Source: Entomortierella parvispora | Taxonomy: Eukaryota; Mortierellomycota; Mortierellomycetes; Mortierellales; Mortierellaceae | NCBI GenBank assembly: GCA_963573315.1 | Contig: OY752144.1 | Coordinates: forward strand, 1,358,501 to 1,422,500 | Direction of reading: 5' to 3' | Length of the DNA stretch: 64,000 nucleotides | Part shown: positions 33,177 through 44,096 of the stretch, piece by piece | Layout of the letters: every line of letters begins with the position of its first letter | How positions within the stretch are numbered: position 1 is the stretch's first letter | Notes under the pieces: generated by a model | Database searches by the model: none | Seen by the model: the letters and a program-made list of their open reading frames with translations, nothing else | What the model was told of the DNA's origin: nothing | Made by a program: the position numbers and the translations under genes

Positions 33177-33961
33177 CAGTGCACGACAACAAGTCACAAC
33201 AAGAATCAACTGACCTGAGGACAATTGCTACTTGTCCCTCAATTTTTGTCGGAAGTGAAAAAACGATGTATATTTGAACGTTTCGGAGTGCCAGCTTCCA
33301 GGCAATACCCGGGGTTTCCGTTTACATGGCCTGGATCAAGAGTTATTATGTTTGCCCATCGAGAATTTGGCCGCCTTCGTTATCCTCACTTTATAAATAT
33401 GGAACAAAATTATTAAAGGTAATATTATATTTTATTCTGAAGTTTTCAAATGTCGCTCCAGTTTGAAGGAATTCGACGATGAGACTTGTACTTGCGTACC
33501 TGGATATCTGCGAGTGCACCATCCATACCCTTGCGATAGGCATCCATATATCGGAAGGACTTCCTTGCGAAATGTTGAATCGTTTTGACGGCAACAGAAT
33601 TCAAAGCTAACGGTATCGTTTTCTCCAGCCCTTTGAAGGTGTAGTTGCAGTGTGCGCGCGTCTCGACGTATATGGGTTCTTCTTCGTTGAGAGCGTTTAA
33701 ATGGGTTTTAACTGTATCCGCAGAGGAAAGAGCGACGGCAGCATGAATATCAGCCTGAATTGCACGGGCTTTCTTCAGATGCGCAGTTCGCTTATTGGGT
33801 CGCGGCATTTGTTCGGATTGATGTTTGATGATGATGATGATGATGACCAGCCATTTGCCATTTCAATGTGGAGCACATTTTTTTATTCCAGAAAAAAAAA
33901 ATCCCCCGACCAAAATTTGGCCGCACCTCAAAAATTTGTTGTGACTTGTTGTCGTGCACTG
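33177..33961 (-). mobile_element. 785-bp TIR transposon, Tc1/mariner-pogo type, with a truncated ORF
   Basis: Perfect 26-bp terminal inverted repeats (CAGTGCACGACAACAAGTCA, plus six more bases) lie at 33177-33202 and 33936-33961, each flanked by TA (33175-33176 and 33962-33963). CAGT ends with a TA target duplication are typical of the pogo/Tigger/Fot branch of Tc1/mariner. The element is too short for a full transposase, so it should need one in trans. Confidence 0.85.
33446..33808 (-). pseudogene. Truncated ORF inside the TIR element
   Basis: A 120-codon frame opens MPRPNKRTAHLKKARAIQAD, a basic N-terminus of the kind seen in transposase ORFs, then stops with no DDE catalytic region. It is probably the surviving N-terminal piece of the element's transposase. 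I cannot assign a family from the sequence alone. Confidence 0.5.
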
Positions 33962-33963
33962 TA

Positions 33964-35083
33964 GTGTTCTTGTGAGCAGTGATGGAGACCAACTTTTTTT
34001 TAACCGAGTTAACCTGGTTAACCGAGTCAAAGGTTAACCATATCTTTAGCGGGTCAACTGACCTGACCGTTTTGAACGTTTTAAATTGACCTTTGACCGA
34101 TTGACCTCTTTGACCAATATCCCGACACCGCATCTCCGGGACCCACACACCAAGATTTGACTGCACCTATGGACAACGGAGTTTTCAAGTTGTTTTCAGT
34201 ACAACCAGACGGCGAACTCCCACGACCAATTGATTGTGTGCACTCAAACTGTTGTGAACCGGTTAACGTTCCTACCCGAAGAATTCATCCTTGGACGGCG
34301 ATATGCATGCACTTCATAACCGATATCCACGATTGACCAACTGACCAGGTTAACCAATTGATCAAATTGCGGAAATACATTACCAAAATCTGCCAAAATC
34401 CGTACATATCTTCAGCCGACTTTTCCCCATGTCAAACTGTCAAGCGAGATCCACGCTATTGTATTCGACTTTTAAGTCCTTGGTGTTTCATGAGAGAGCG
34501 AGAGATCCATCCGCCGAGGTCTGCTCGGTGGTTAACTTTTGGGTATGTCGACCCTGCCATTCTCTAACAATCGACTGTTGACAGTTGTCCGCTCTCCAAA
34601 CCGCCGTCCAGCCTATTCATAATCATTCTATCGCATTCTCCTGAACATATTCTTTCAACCACCTTAACCCTGACACTACCTCGCTTCCCTGCCAACTCCT
34701 GTCCTGTCCTATCATTGGAAGTGTCATACTCCTTGTCTTGCCTAGTTGTAATTCTCGAGGACAGTCCGCGGGTATGACTGTGAAGACCGGTCGCTGATTT
34801 AGGTGGCAAATTAGAAAAAGAGAATTCGACAGATACGATTACGAGGGTAGATCGGCGGCTATGAAGATCTCGGTGGTGGAGAAATAGGCTGGTCTGCGGT
34901 TTAGAGAGGGGTCGGCTGTCAGCTGTCGATGGTTAGAGTAAGGCGGAGTCGACAGATCAGATAGACACATTGACAGATAAGCGACCCAAAAAGCAAAGTC
35001 GCCCATGGTCGGCCGAAAACTAACCAACGTCCAGTCTCGGCGGTTAAGGAGAGAGTACTGGGGAGCAAAAAAGATGTAGTAAG
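33964..35083. other. Intergenic with repeated GGTTAAC/TTGACC motifs
   Basis: From about 33998 to 34370 the words GGTTAAC, TTGACC and their complements recur many times, forming imperfect inverted repeats. The rest (34400-35083) shows no gene or strong element. Confidence 0.5.
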
Positions 35084-35117
35084 GACGTTACCAAAAGAAA
35101 CAAAAAGATGGGGCTCA
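35084..35117 (-). repeat. 34-bp copy of the tRNA-Pro 3' end and 3' flank
   Basis: This is identical to 35530-35563, which covers the last bases of the minus-strand tRNA-Pro and its downstream flank. It ends exactly where the left palindrome arm begins. Confidence 0.85.
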
Positions 35118-35556
35118 TCGACCGTTCCAAGCGTCAAAAATCCTGGAGAACAAGAGCCTGGTGGCGAATCACAAGAAAAGGAGGAACCAGAATTGTGGGA
35201 GAGCGCGCCGGTTCTTGGAGCGACTAACGATCTAGCGACAGTCCAGGACTAGTCTTCATGGACAATTTCGATTCCTACGGAGTCTGCCCGTGGCTGGCAG
35301 CTTCAATGCGTGGTTGCTTGATTGAGTATTGAACAATAAAAACCTCCCACCGAGGCAAAGAATGTGCGATCAAACACAAGCCCAGCCAAAGCGCGCTTTT
35401 TCTATTTTTTGTCAGAACAAGAACTTGGGGTCTCACTTGGGACAATGTCACTGGAAAAAAAAAGACAAAGGAATGACTGCAGTGACACTAGGAAGCAAAA
35501 AGAAGAGTATCAAGCGCGAAGTAAGTGCTGACGTTACCAAAAGAAACAAAAAGATG

Positions 35557-35628
35557 GGGCTCAACCGGGAATTGAACCCGGGACCTCTCGCACCCAAAGC
35601 GAGAATCATACGACTAGACCATTAAGCC
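35557..35628 (-). tRNA. tRNA-Pro (UGG)
   Basis: The cloverleaf can be folded by hand. The acceptor GGCTTAA pairs with TTGAGCC (one G-U pair). The anticodon stem CTCGC/GCGAG encloses TTTGGGT, giving anticodon TGG. The T arm is CCGGGTTCAATTCCCGG. No intron and no encoded CCA. Mirror copy of the gene at 35808. Confidence 0.95.
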
Positions 35629-35807
35629 AACCGATTGTTGTGGACGATAGAAATTCTTCCTCTTTATACGGTAACCAATGAAGATCACGTGACACCAAAT
35701 AACGGTATGTACTCGTCACGTGATGTGTTGGTCCGATCTAAAGTCACGTGATCTTCATTGGTTACCGTATAAAGAGGAAGAATTTCTATCGTCCACAACA
35801 ATCGGTT

Positions 35808-35879
35808 GGCTTAATGGTCTAGTCGTATGATTCTCGCTTTGGGTGCGAGAGGTCCCGGGTTCAATTCCCGGTTGAGCCC
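35808..35879 (+). tRNA. tRNA-Pro (UGG)
   Basis: Identical to the minus-strand copy at 35557-35628. It reads codons CCA and, with wobble, other Pro codons. A T-rich stretch (35884-35896) starts five bases past the gene and would serve as a Pol III terminator. Confidence 0.95.
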
Positions 35880-36319
35880 CATCTTTTTGTTTCTTTTGGT
35901 AACGTCAGCACTTACTTCGCGCTTGATACTCTTCTTTTTGCTTCCTAGTGTCACTGCAGTCATTCCTTTGTCTTTTTTTTTCCAGTGACATTGTCCCAAG
36001 TGAGACCCCAAGTTCTTGTTCTGACAAAAAATAGAAAAAGCGCGCTTTGGCTGGGCTTGTGTTTGATCGCACATTCTTTGCCTCGGTGGGAGGTTTTTAT
36101 TGTTCAATACTCAATCAAGCAACCACGCATTGAAGCTGCCAGCCACGGGCAGACTCCGTAGGAATCGAAATTGTCCATGAAGACTAGTCCTGGACTGTCG
36201 CTAGATCGTTAGTCGCTCCAAGAACCGGCGCGCTCTCCCACAATTCTGGTTCCTCCTTTTCTTGTGATTCGCCACCAGGCTCTTGTTCTCCAGGATTTTT
36301 GACGCTTGGAACGGTCGAT

Positions 36320-36777
36320 TGAGTTCCAGATCCTGGGTCATTGGGGGGAGCAACATGAACAATCGAGGAACCTGGTCAAACTGAGGTCAGTTTTTGGTCC
36401 TCTCTCTGGCTCAGTTTGTCTGTTCTCGTCCCCTCAAAGGCCGATCCGTAGGAGGTAGTCCTAGTTCTTGATTACCGTACCTTGCCGTTACAATCGGTGT
36501 GAAGTCTCCAAATGAGATAGAGTGGGAACAGAATCACCATAGGGTTGGGCGTTCCAAGATGTTTGAGTGAAAGTCAAGGATGTACCACAACCCCCAAATA
36601 GTCACATAGTAGATGACTGTCAATCGGATAGCTTCGTCATGGATCTAGGACAAGGCCAGTTCCATGTCCATCATCTGCTATTCTCTAGGAACTCCCCATT
36701 CTTCCTAAAAACTGTGAGATCCAAAAACAAGTCAGAACTTGTTACGTGAAGAGTCTCAACTGTCGCGCTGACTGTGG
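36320..36777. other. Intergenic, nothing recognised
   Basis: Mixed-composition sequence right of the tRNA palindrome. I see no gene, repeat or structured element. Confidence 0.4.
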
Positions 36778-37619
36778 CTACGAATTCATGTTTGATAAGA
36801 GCGCAGCAGCTGAAGGTTCTCCAGTACCCCCATAGATTGAATGAGACCCTTTTGAGTACTTATTCTTGACAGCACTTGAGCGCTGTTCTTCCTCATCCTT
36901 GCCCTCGTCGTCTTCACATACTGCATCTACTTCAATGCCTCGAAATTCCAAAGAGCAGGGGACTTTGAGGGCCACAAAAAGCAGGTACGGAGTTCATACC
37001 AGTTGATCTTGTCGGACGCGGTTATCGAGAGAAGAGTAAAAGTGCTGGTGATAAGTCCAGGTTGTCCCCCGCCGCCAAACAGTGATAGGGCAAACGCAGC
37101 CCATCCATATGATAATCTAGGTGTGTGCTGTTCACTCAGAGCGTCAACGGGTTTCAATCTCTCAAAAGGCAGTGATCCCACAGATAAAAGTGTTGTTGTC
37201 AGTGGATGACCTTACTGTTGCTGACGTATCTCTTCCAGACCTCCTGACATTAACAATTGACTGACGCCGAGTCGATCGAGGTCCAACTCCAGGTCCTGGT
37301 TCTCAACATTGCTTGGCCAACAGGGTTCAATACCCTCTTCGGTGGCGCCGAGAACGACGGCGGAGGTGCTTTGTTGTTCTTTGGGTCCGAGCCTTGAGCG
37401 GTCTTCTCGTTCTTGATTTCCAGAGTTGTCATGGTCGTCAGAGTCGCGAGAAGGGGGATCAGGTGGGCACGATGATGGCAGCATTGAAGAATGGATTAGT
37501 TCGCGAGACAGAGAATGCCCATGTCGATTAGACCGGAATCGCGTTGACGAGCTCTGGAATTTTGAAGACGTTGTTAAAGGCCCTCTGGTAGGGTCTGATG
37601 CCAAGAGCGGCGGGCACAC
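36778..37619 (-). CDS. Possible unrecognised minus-strand gene (exons not resolved)
   Basis: Three minus-strand frames look protein-like and lie in order: 37619-37212 (acidic and Ser-rich, with DLDRLGVSQLLMSGGLEEI), 37181-36990 (contains a hydrophobic stretch LITSTFTLLSITA) and 36975-36778 (LEFRGIEVDAVCEDDEGKDE, ending TAG). Plausible splice sites exist (for example a CT-rich tract with TTTCTAG near 37630) but I could not join the frames cleanly. It may be a multi-exon gene with one membrane segment, or a decayed one. A competing plus-strand frame (37426-37863) looks less natural. Confidence 0.35.
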
Positions 37620-38305
37620 GCTTGCGAGTCTAGAAAGAGAAAGAAGGAGTGCTACATTTCATATCGAGCGCGTCCGTCGAGGCCACATCTTGGAGATGCG
37701 ACACAAGAGCAAAGGGTTCACCCGCAGAGGACTCTCTGGCGGTGCCTCTGGACTCGAGTCGCTACCTGTACGAAGATCAAGGGAAGGACCGCCGACCGCG
37801 TCCCTTGGTGCACGCAAAGAATCGTCCCGTCGCACCTCCCCAGCGGTGTGGACACGGGTATAATTAGAATTCGCCCAGGGCGCGCGCATGGGGCGAGGAG
37901 CTGCTTGTGCGTGCTGGATGCCAAAGGAAGCAAGACCTTCAGGATGGGGACAAGGGTGGAGTGAGGATGCCATGCTGTCTCTTGCTTGCGGCCAGTCTGC
38001 CTGTCTATCCTCCTGCCTGCCTGTGTTCTGCTCTGCTCTGCTCTGCCATTCTTGCTGCTGTCTGCCCGGCTCTGTGCGCGCGCACGTTGTCCGCCCTGTC
38101 GACATCCTCTCTTCCTTCCTTCCTTCCCTCCTTTCTTCCTTTTCTCTTTTTCTTTTTTCTTTTTCTTTTTCTTTCGCATTCCCATTCATGCCACCCTCCT
38201 CCTCACCACTCCATCCATCTCCCTTTGCTTCATTCTGATCCTTCTCATTCCTCTTCTCTTTCTTGCTCTCGCTGCATCATCCCTCAACTCCCGCTCTTCC
38301 TTCCC
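37620..38305. other. Intergenic; CT-rich leader of the transporter gene
   Basis: Contains a strongly pyrimidine-rich tract (about 38105-38180) typical of the leaders in this window, directly before the ATG at 38306. It may also hold the 5' end of the minus-strand gene. Confidence 0.5.
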
Positions 38306-40996
38306 ATGGCTGCAGCCACCACTGCGTCCGCCCTCTCGCCTGGCCAACAGCAACAGCCAGGTCACTATCTCAAGTCGACTTCCTCCACTGCCAACTCCCC
38401 CAGTGGGTCCGCATCTTTCCACCCAAAGTCGGCCTCCGCGCCGAACCAGTTCCCAATCCACCAGTCCCAAATCCGCCAACAGCAGCAGCAGCAGCAACAG
38501 CAGTTCCAACCGCACCAGCCAACGGATGCCCTTCTGCACCAACACCAGCCGTCCGCCCCCAGCGACGGCCCATCTAGCATTGCGGGTGCTGACCCAGACC
38601 AGCCCCTGAGTGTCCGTATCCAGCAGCTCCCTACACCGAGAACATCAATCTCCTCAGGGGCATCCTCGCCGCCAGAGACGATATCTCCCAATGCACATTC
38701 TCTTTCCCCCACCCAACACCGTCACCCACACCCACAGCAGCCGCAACATCAATTTCTGCAGGTCGGCTCCTCCTCCTCGACCCACTTGACCAGCCATCAT
38801 TATGCGAGCCACTCGTCATCTTCAGCCTTTCCTTCAGTCCGTCCAGACTTTCAAAGCACCATTGCTTCTAACTCTACCTCCCCAAACTACACCAACAGCG
38901 GCAGCGGGATTCATGCTGGCGTCAGCGGCAACGCGCCCTACACCAGATCACCTCTTGCCTATCAATCGCAGCCCTACCGGTCCAGCTCACCTGCTCTTGG
39001 CCCCAAGCTAGCCCCATCACTGTTTGAGCCTTCGTCCTCCTCATCTCCGCTACCAGGATCAAGTATCTATAATGTCAATGGTAACGTAGGCGCATCGACA
39101 ACCGCCACTGCAGCTTCCACGTCCTCCACGACCATGGGCGGGCGTGTTTTATTTCAGGCTCAGCAAAGCGAATACGATCAACAGTACCAGGAGCAGCTCC
39201 TTCGCCAGGACGAGAGAGATTTGCAAAAGAAGAGCGCTCGATCGGGTGTCAATTCGTTCTTGCCACCAGCCCTGAACAAGGTCGTCCAGTCAGCGATGGA
39301 TGCCGTGAATGTACCAACCTCCCCCAATAACTCTCACAGTCGAATGTCGACCATCCCAGAGGCGACAGGATCGAGCGGGCCTGCAGTGAGTGCGTTCGCT
39401 CCTCGGTCATCCATTAGGTCAAGACTCGGACCCAACTCCTTCTTTAGCTTAATTGCCAAGGTGTACACGGCTACACAACTGCCCCTGATCTGTCTGTCAT
39501 GGTACTTTTCATCGGCGGTGACCAACAACCTTGGAAAGCAAATCTTGAACCAGTTCAGTTACCCCGTCACGTTGACATTTGTGCAGTTCTGGTTCATGGC
39601 CGTTTTTTGTTTCATGGCTGGAGCAATCTTTAAGATGACAACGATCCGCTCTCCCTCGCGAGCCATTGTTCAGTTAACGGCGCCCTTGGTTGGCTTCCAA
39701 GTCATTGGCCATGTATTTTCAAGCGTCGCCATTAGTCGCGTTCCTTTGTCCGTTGTGCACACTGTCAAGGTAATGATATCTTGTTATTTTCTTTATACGG
39801 ACTAAGGGTTGTTCCGAATCGCAGCACCAAAGTTTTAATGCCCAAGAAAAAAAAAAAAAAAGGGTCAACTGGGAAGGCCAAGGCGACGAAGCCACTGCAA
39901 TGTATTCCTTAAATTGGCCCAGCCACGACATGGAATGTGAAATGTCATCCCCGCGTTCTTTGTGTCTCGCACAGTTTTTGATTCATTAGAGCGTGGAGGC
40001 ACAAAGATATTGCGCTGCATGGTGTTTACTGAGCCTGAGATCGTGCAACCTTAGGTTAGCAAGCAAAGATTCATTGTCATTTGGATACTAAACGCTGTAT
40101 TTTCTCTGCCATCCTCATCGTAGGCGTTGACACCGTTGTTCACAGTCTTGTTTTATCGCGTGGTTCTCGGGACGACTTATAGCAGAGCTGTATATCTGTC
40201 GCTTGTGCCTCTGACCGCAGGAGTGATGCTGGCATGTCGCATGTCGCTCGAATTCAACAATTTAGTGGGCTTGTTTTGCGCGTTGCTGTCGACCTTGGTC
40301 TTTGTGACCCAGAACGTTTTTACGAAAAAGATTCTCTCCAGCAGCAAGACAAAGCAACAGCAACATCAGGAACTTCACGGGATGGGCGGCCTGGGTAACA
40401 AGGAGTCTACCTCTGGCTCGGGCCTGGATCCAGTCGAGGAAGTAGGGAGCCAGATGCCCAAATTGGACAAGATCAACATTTTGTTTTACTCGTCAACAAT
40501 GGCAGCAGTGTGCATGATTCCGATGTGGTTCTATGCTGAGGGTGGTCATCTCATGTTTTCTGAAGACCCCCTGGGCGACGGGATCCGTGCCGGAGCCGGA
40601 ACAGGAGGGAGCCATACCATGGAGAGATCAGGATGGGGTCACATCTCTTGGTTGCTCTTCTTGAATGGAGTGTCACACTTTTTCCAAAACATTTTCGCCT
40701 TCTCGGTGCTAGCGCTGACGTCGCCAGTGACATACTCGATCGCGTCGTTGATCAAGCGAATTGTGGTGATTGTGGCCTCCATTGTATATTTCCACCAGAC
40801 TTTGGGCATGACCCAATGGACAGGTGTGTGCTTGACCTTCTGGGGTCTATGGATGTACAACTCGGCCAAGAATGCAGCCAAGGTGAATCCATCCTCAGGA
40901 ATCCTGGCTACGACCAAGGTCGGAAGGCGAATGAGTCGCGGCTTTGGAAGAGGTCTGTTGGAGACAGATAGTGAACTTGAACACCAAAGGAAATAA
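38306..40996 (+). CDS. SLY41: SLY41-type triose-phosphate-transporter-family protein
   Basis: Exons 38306-39769 and 40124-40996, joined in phase 0 (GTAATG...GTAG, 354 bp), give 778 residues. The first about 370 residues are disordered, rich in Ser/Gln/Pro/His with polyQ. Then come about nine or ten hydrophobic segments of the TPT/SLC35 fold, including LPLICLSWYFSSAVTNNLGK and SVVHTVKALTPLFTVLFYR. The HTVKALTPLFT junction spans the intron and is conserved in the family. The second half has an inserted loop (about 40340-40450) and KRIVVIVASIVYFHQ. Yeast Sly41 is an ER/Golgi membrane protein of this family; the substrate here is unknown. The symbol indicates resemblance; SLC35E members are the alternative. 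Confidence 0.85.
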
Positions 40997-41251
40997 ATGG
41001 ATAGAGAACCGGAGAGAGCTTTCATGCAACTTTGACTGAAAAAAAAAAAAAAACTCGCATGGAAAATAACAATTGCTGTGAAGGTGATCAATTTGGTGCC
41101 GTGATGGGTCCGTTTTTCCCTGCAACAAAAATGATATCGGCGTAACTTTCTGAGCCCTCTTTCTTTCTTCCAGATCCAAGTACGTTGGGAGTCTTTATCC
41201 TTTGTGCAGCGAATCCATCATCCTTGAAAAAGAAAGGGTCATGCTAAAGAA

Positions 41252-41476
41252 CTATTGTTGTTTACTCAAGAGTGCATCTAACTTGGAGTCGATCTCGTTC
41301 AACTTCTCCCACTTTCTATCATGAAATATCTGCAGTCGAGATTCGTGGCGCTTTTCCAAATTCTTGAAATCCCCATCCAGCTGGTGGTGCCAAGGATACA
41401 AGACGCCGATTTGGAAGGAAAGAGCGGTGGATCCCACGACAAAGTTGACAATGGTGAGGATCTTGTATTTATCCAT
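41252..41476 (-). CDS. Small single-span membrane protein, 74 residues
   Basis: The ATG at 41476 opens MDKYKILTIVNFVVGSTALS, with one hydrophobic segment (about residues 6-24), then YPWHHQLDGDF and a charged, probably coiled-coil tail (LEKRHESRLQIFHDRKWEKL), ending LLSKQQ. The codon pattern and order suggest a real gene, perhaps of an organelle membrane, but I do not recognise the family. It is convergent with the transporter gene; their stops are 255 bp apart. Confidence 0.55.
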   Translation of the reverse strand: MDKYKILTIVNFVVGSTALSFQIGVLYPWHHQLDGDFKNLEKRHESRLQIFHDRKWEKLNEIDSKLDALLSKQQ

Positions 41477-42416
41477 TTTCGACAACAAAAGAAAAAAAGA
41501 GAGGACCTGTTTTTGCTCCCGGTGCCATCAAAATAGCCAAAAAGAAGATGTTAGGGTCTTGAGCATTGGGGCACCTTCACGTCAGCACAGACTTTTTGCG
41601 CCTGGAGAATGTTTTCAACAGCACGGGCTTTGGGACCGTTGTCGACGGTACCACTGGAAAGCCTCATACCTGAATTTGCTGGTGCGCCAACAGCAAGATG
41701 ACTGACTGTCGGTTTTTTTCAAGGGAAAATGAAGCTGGGGAGAGGGCAAAACGAGCAAAAAGTAGTGTGGTGGGGCAGTTTTCAGAGATCGCCTTTCTTT
41801 TGTATGCAGATGTCTTTCTTTGTTGGCACGAGATAACTGATAGCCCAGGGGGGGGAAGGAAGGGGGCGGTCCATTTTGCCCGCACAATCTCCGGCAACCT
41901 ATATTTGGTCAATTAGAGAGTGACTCATGTGGTTTTTCTGTTTATCTGCATATTCAATTATAAAGCACATGCCTGTGCTATATCTATAATTGAACAAGCC
42001 GAGAGAGTGGAAAGGCAGGCAGGGTCTTGTGCAAGGAATGCAACCCCTTGGTGGGTGAGATCGGGTCGCAATTTGCATTATCGTGCTGCAGCAACTCCAC
42101 TCAAACAAAGAGGCCTGCGCGCGCCTGTGCTTTTCATGCCTTTCTCTTTTCACTACTACTGTCTTCCTCACCTTCTTTTATTGCCCTTCGTCCTCTTCTC
42201 ATCATCATCTCCACATAGCCATATCCTCGACTCTCTCTTCATAACCTGATATCCCTCAACGGATCACTCCACCTTCCAGTGAGGAAAAAAAAGGACAGCC
42301 AAAAAAAAAAAAAAGGCTCAACAATCGATTGGCTCTGTCTTTTGATTTCTCTTCCGGCCGCAACAGGAACCGACTTTGTGTTCGACTTCTCAACAGCCAG
42401 ACGTTTGATTTTGTTC
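41477..42416. other. Intergenic between small membrane protein and retroelement
   Basis: The left part should be the promoter of the minus-strand small gene. The right part (42120-42280) is CT-rich like other gene leaders here, so the retroelement may sit in or just after the 5' region of a plus-strand gene that I cannot identify. No LTR is visible. Confidence 0.4.
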
Positions 42417-44096
42417 CTATCGACGTATTCTCTGCAAAGAGCAATATTGGCAACGGACTTGAAATCCGCTTATATTCAGCCCAGTAGTGGCGAGGGTGTG
42501 AGTGGCCATTTGAGGGCGACGTCTTTGACCACTGCGACGTGAAGGCAAGGCCGAAGCGGCTAGGGCGGCTCGGTAAGTACGGGCGGCATCTTCGGCAGAA
42601 CCCATCATAGGTGGTTCATATGATGTAGACTGGGCACGACGTGCAAGGTAACGTTCATTTTCGGTACGAAGTCGTAGGCTTTCGGCAACTCGTTGTTCTT
42701 CGTCCGAGGTCAGGACAGGGGCTGGGGTACCATCATCGGTGTTGTCGTGAAAGTCCTCCATAGTATGCTTGGTTTTAGCGAACCAAGCACGGACGGCCGT
42801 TTCGCCATTGGGAAGGAAGGCTTTCTTAAGACGGTCTTGATGGACAAGGTCGACTTTAACTTCGCCATCACCCCATCTTAATTGATAGGTTGAAAGAGGA
42901 GTGACGCGTACGACCTCAAGGGGGCCATACCATCTGGGCTGCAACTTGGTTCGACCAAAATTCTTAACAAGGACGAAATCTCCGACTGCGAACATGTCCT
43001 CTGTGATATTGTGAGTGTCTTCGTGTCGAGCAACCATGTCGTCGGCGGCTGCTTGTTGTGTTTGTAAGTGTTTTTCGCGAAGGGCGTCGATTTCACGAAA
43101 GGTCTTCTTCCTGTATTCAACTGCATCATTCTCATTCTGAAAGTCAAATAGAAATGGGCGGACCGGATCTTGGGGCAGACGAGGTTCAATGCCATAAACC
43201 AGCTGAAAGGGGCTAACATGGGTCCGTTGAGAGATATGGACACGGCAGGCAAATAGGCTCTGGTGAAGGTACTGGTCCCAGCTGTGAATGTGAGTACCCA
43301 CGTACTTGTTGAGCATGTGTCCAATTATTCCGTTAAGTCGTTCACACTTTCCGTTTGATCGAGGGTGATATGCAGAGGTGGTTTGGTGTTTGACATGTAA
43401 TCGATCCAGGTAACGTTGGAGTACATTCGACATAAAGTTGGCTCCACGATCGCTAACGATCTCACTAGGGCATCCAAACTGGAGGAAAATTTCTTCATAA
43501 AGGAAGACGGCGACAGCCTCTGCCGTTGCGTCGGGCAGGGCTCGAGCGATTGGCCAATTGGTGGCGTAGTCAATCGCAGTGATGATCCATCGGTTGCCAT
43601 TCTTAGTGAGGGGCAAACGACCAATAAAGTCAATACCCCAACGTTCAAAAGGGCGTGCCGGCGCTAAGGGATGCAGAGGGGCGACGGATCTATCACCGGC
43701 GGGCTTGACAAGTTGGCAAGGCTTGCATTCACGGACCATCAATTTGATGTCTGAACGAAGGGTGGGCCACCACATACGAGTTTTTGCCAGCTCGTAGGTG
43801 CCCAGTTCACCAAGGTGTCCAAGGTCGGTATGGAGGTCAATAAGACGATCCATTCTTTCGGCATAGGGAACAAACGGCACTTGAATTCCATCGACGTCAT
43901 AAAGGAGCTCATCGTCAACGATAGAAAATCGCTGAGCTTCTTTGCGAACCTTTTTCTTGATGTCCCCGTCGGTATGAGGGGGAAAGGAGCCATCGTCCAA
44001 AAAGGCGGGAACGAGAAGGGGCCAATCCCAAACATCCAAGTGTCTAGGGGGCACACTGACTAAGTTCATTTCCATACGTGATATGGATGTTGACAC
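42417..44096 (-). pseudogene. Ty3/gypsy integrase, separated and inverted relative to its RT
   Basis: The frame is open for 559 codons. It has the H-x4-H...C-x2-C zinc domain (HTDLGH to CKPC), the catalytic core with D (WGIDFIGRLP), D (SDRGANF) and E (GKCERLNG), and a C-terminal GPY/F-like SH3 fold (RWYGPLEVV). No chromodomain is visible. The frame opens SRMEMNLVS, which in Ty3/gypsy Pol would follow RNase H; here it is joined head-to-head to the zinc knuckle frame. Confidence 0.9.

Larger units (their letters stand above)
35117..36319. repeat. Near-perfect palindrome: 577-bp arms, 49-bp spacer
   Basis: 35117-35693 and 35743-36319 are reverse complements without a difference that I found; the translated frames across the arms are identical. 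The spacer is 35694-35742. Each arm carries one tRNA-Pro gene. Confidence 0.9.

Noticed and set aside
35329-36107. Two identical 98-residue frames mirrored around 35718
   Set aside because: They run through the tRNA genes and exist only because the palindrome copies any frame. No domain and no splice context.
37426-37863. 145-residue plus-strand frame
   Set aside because: It overlaps minus-strand frames with more natural composition and has no domain or leader.
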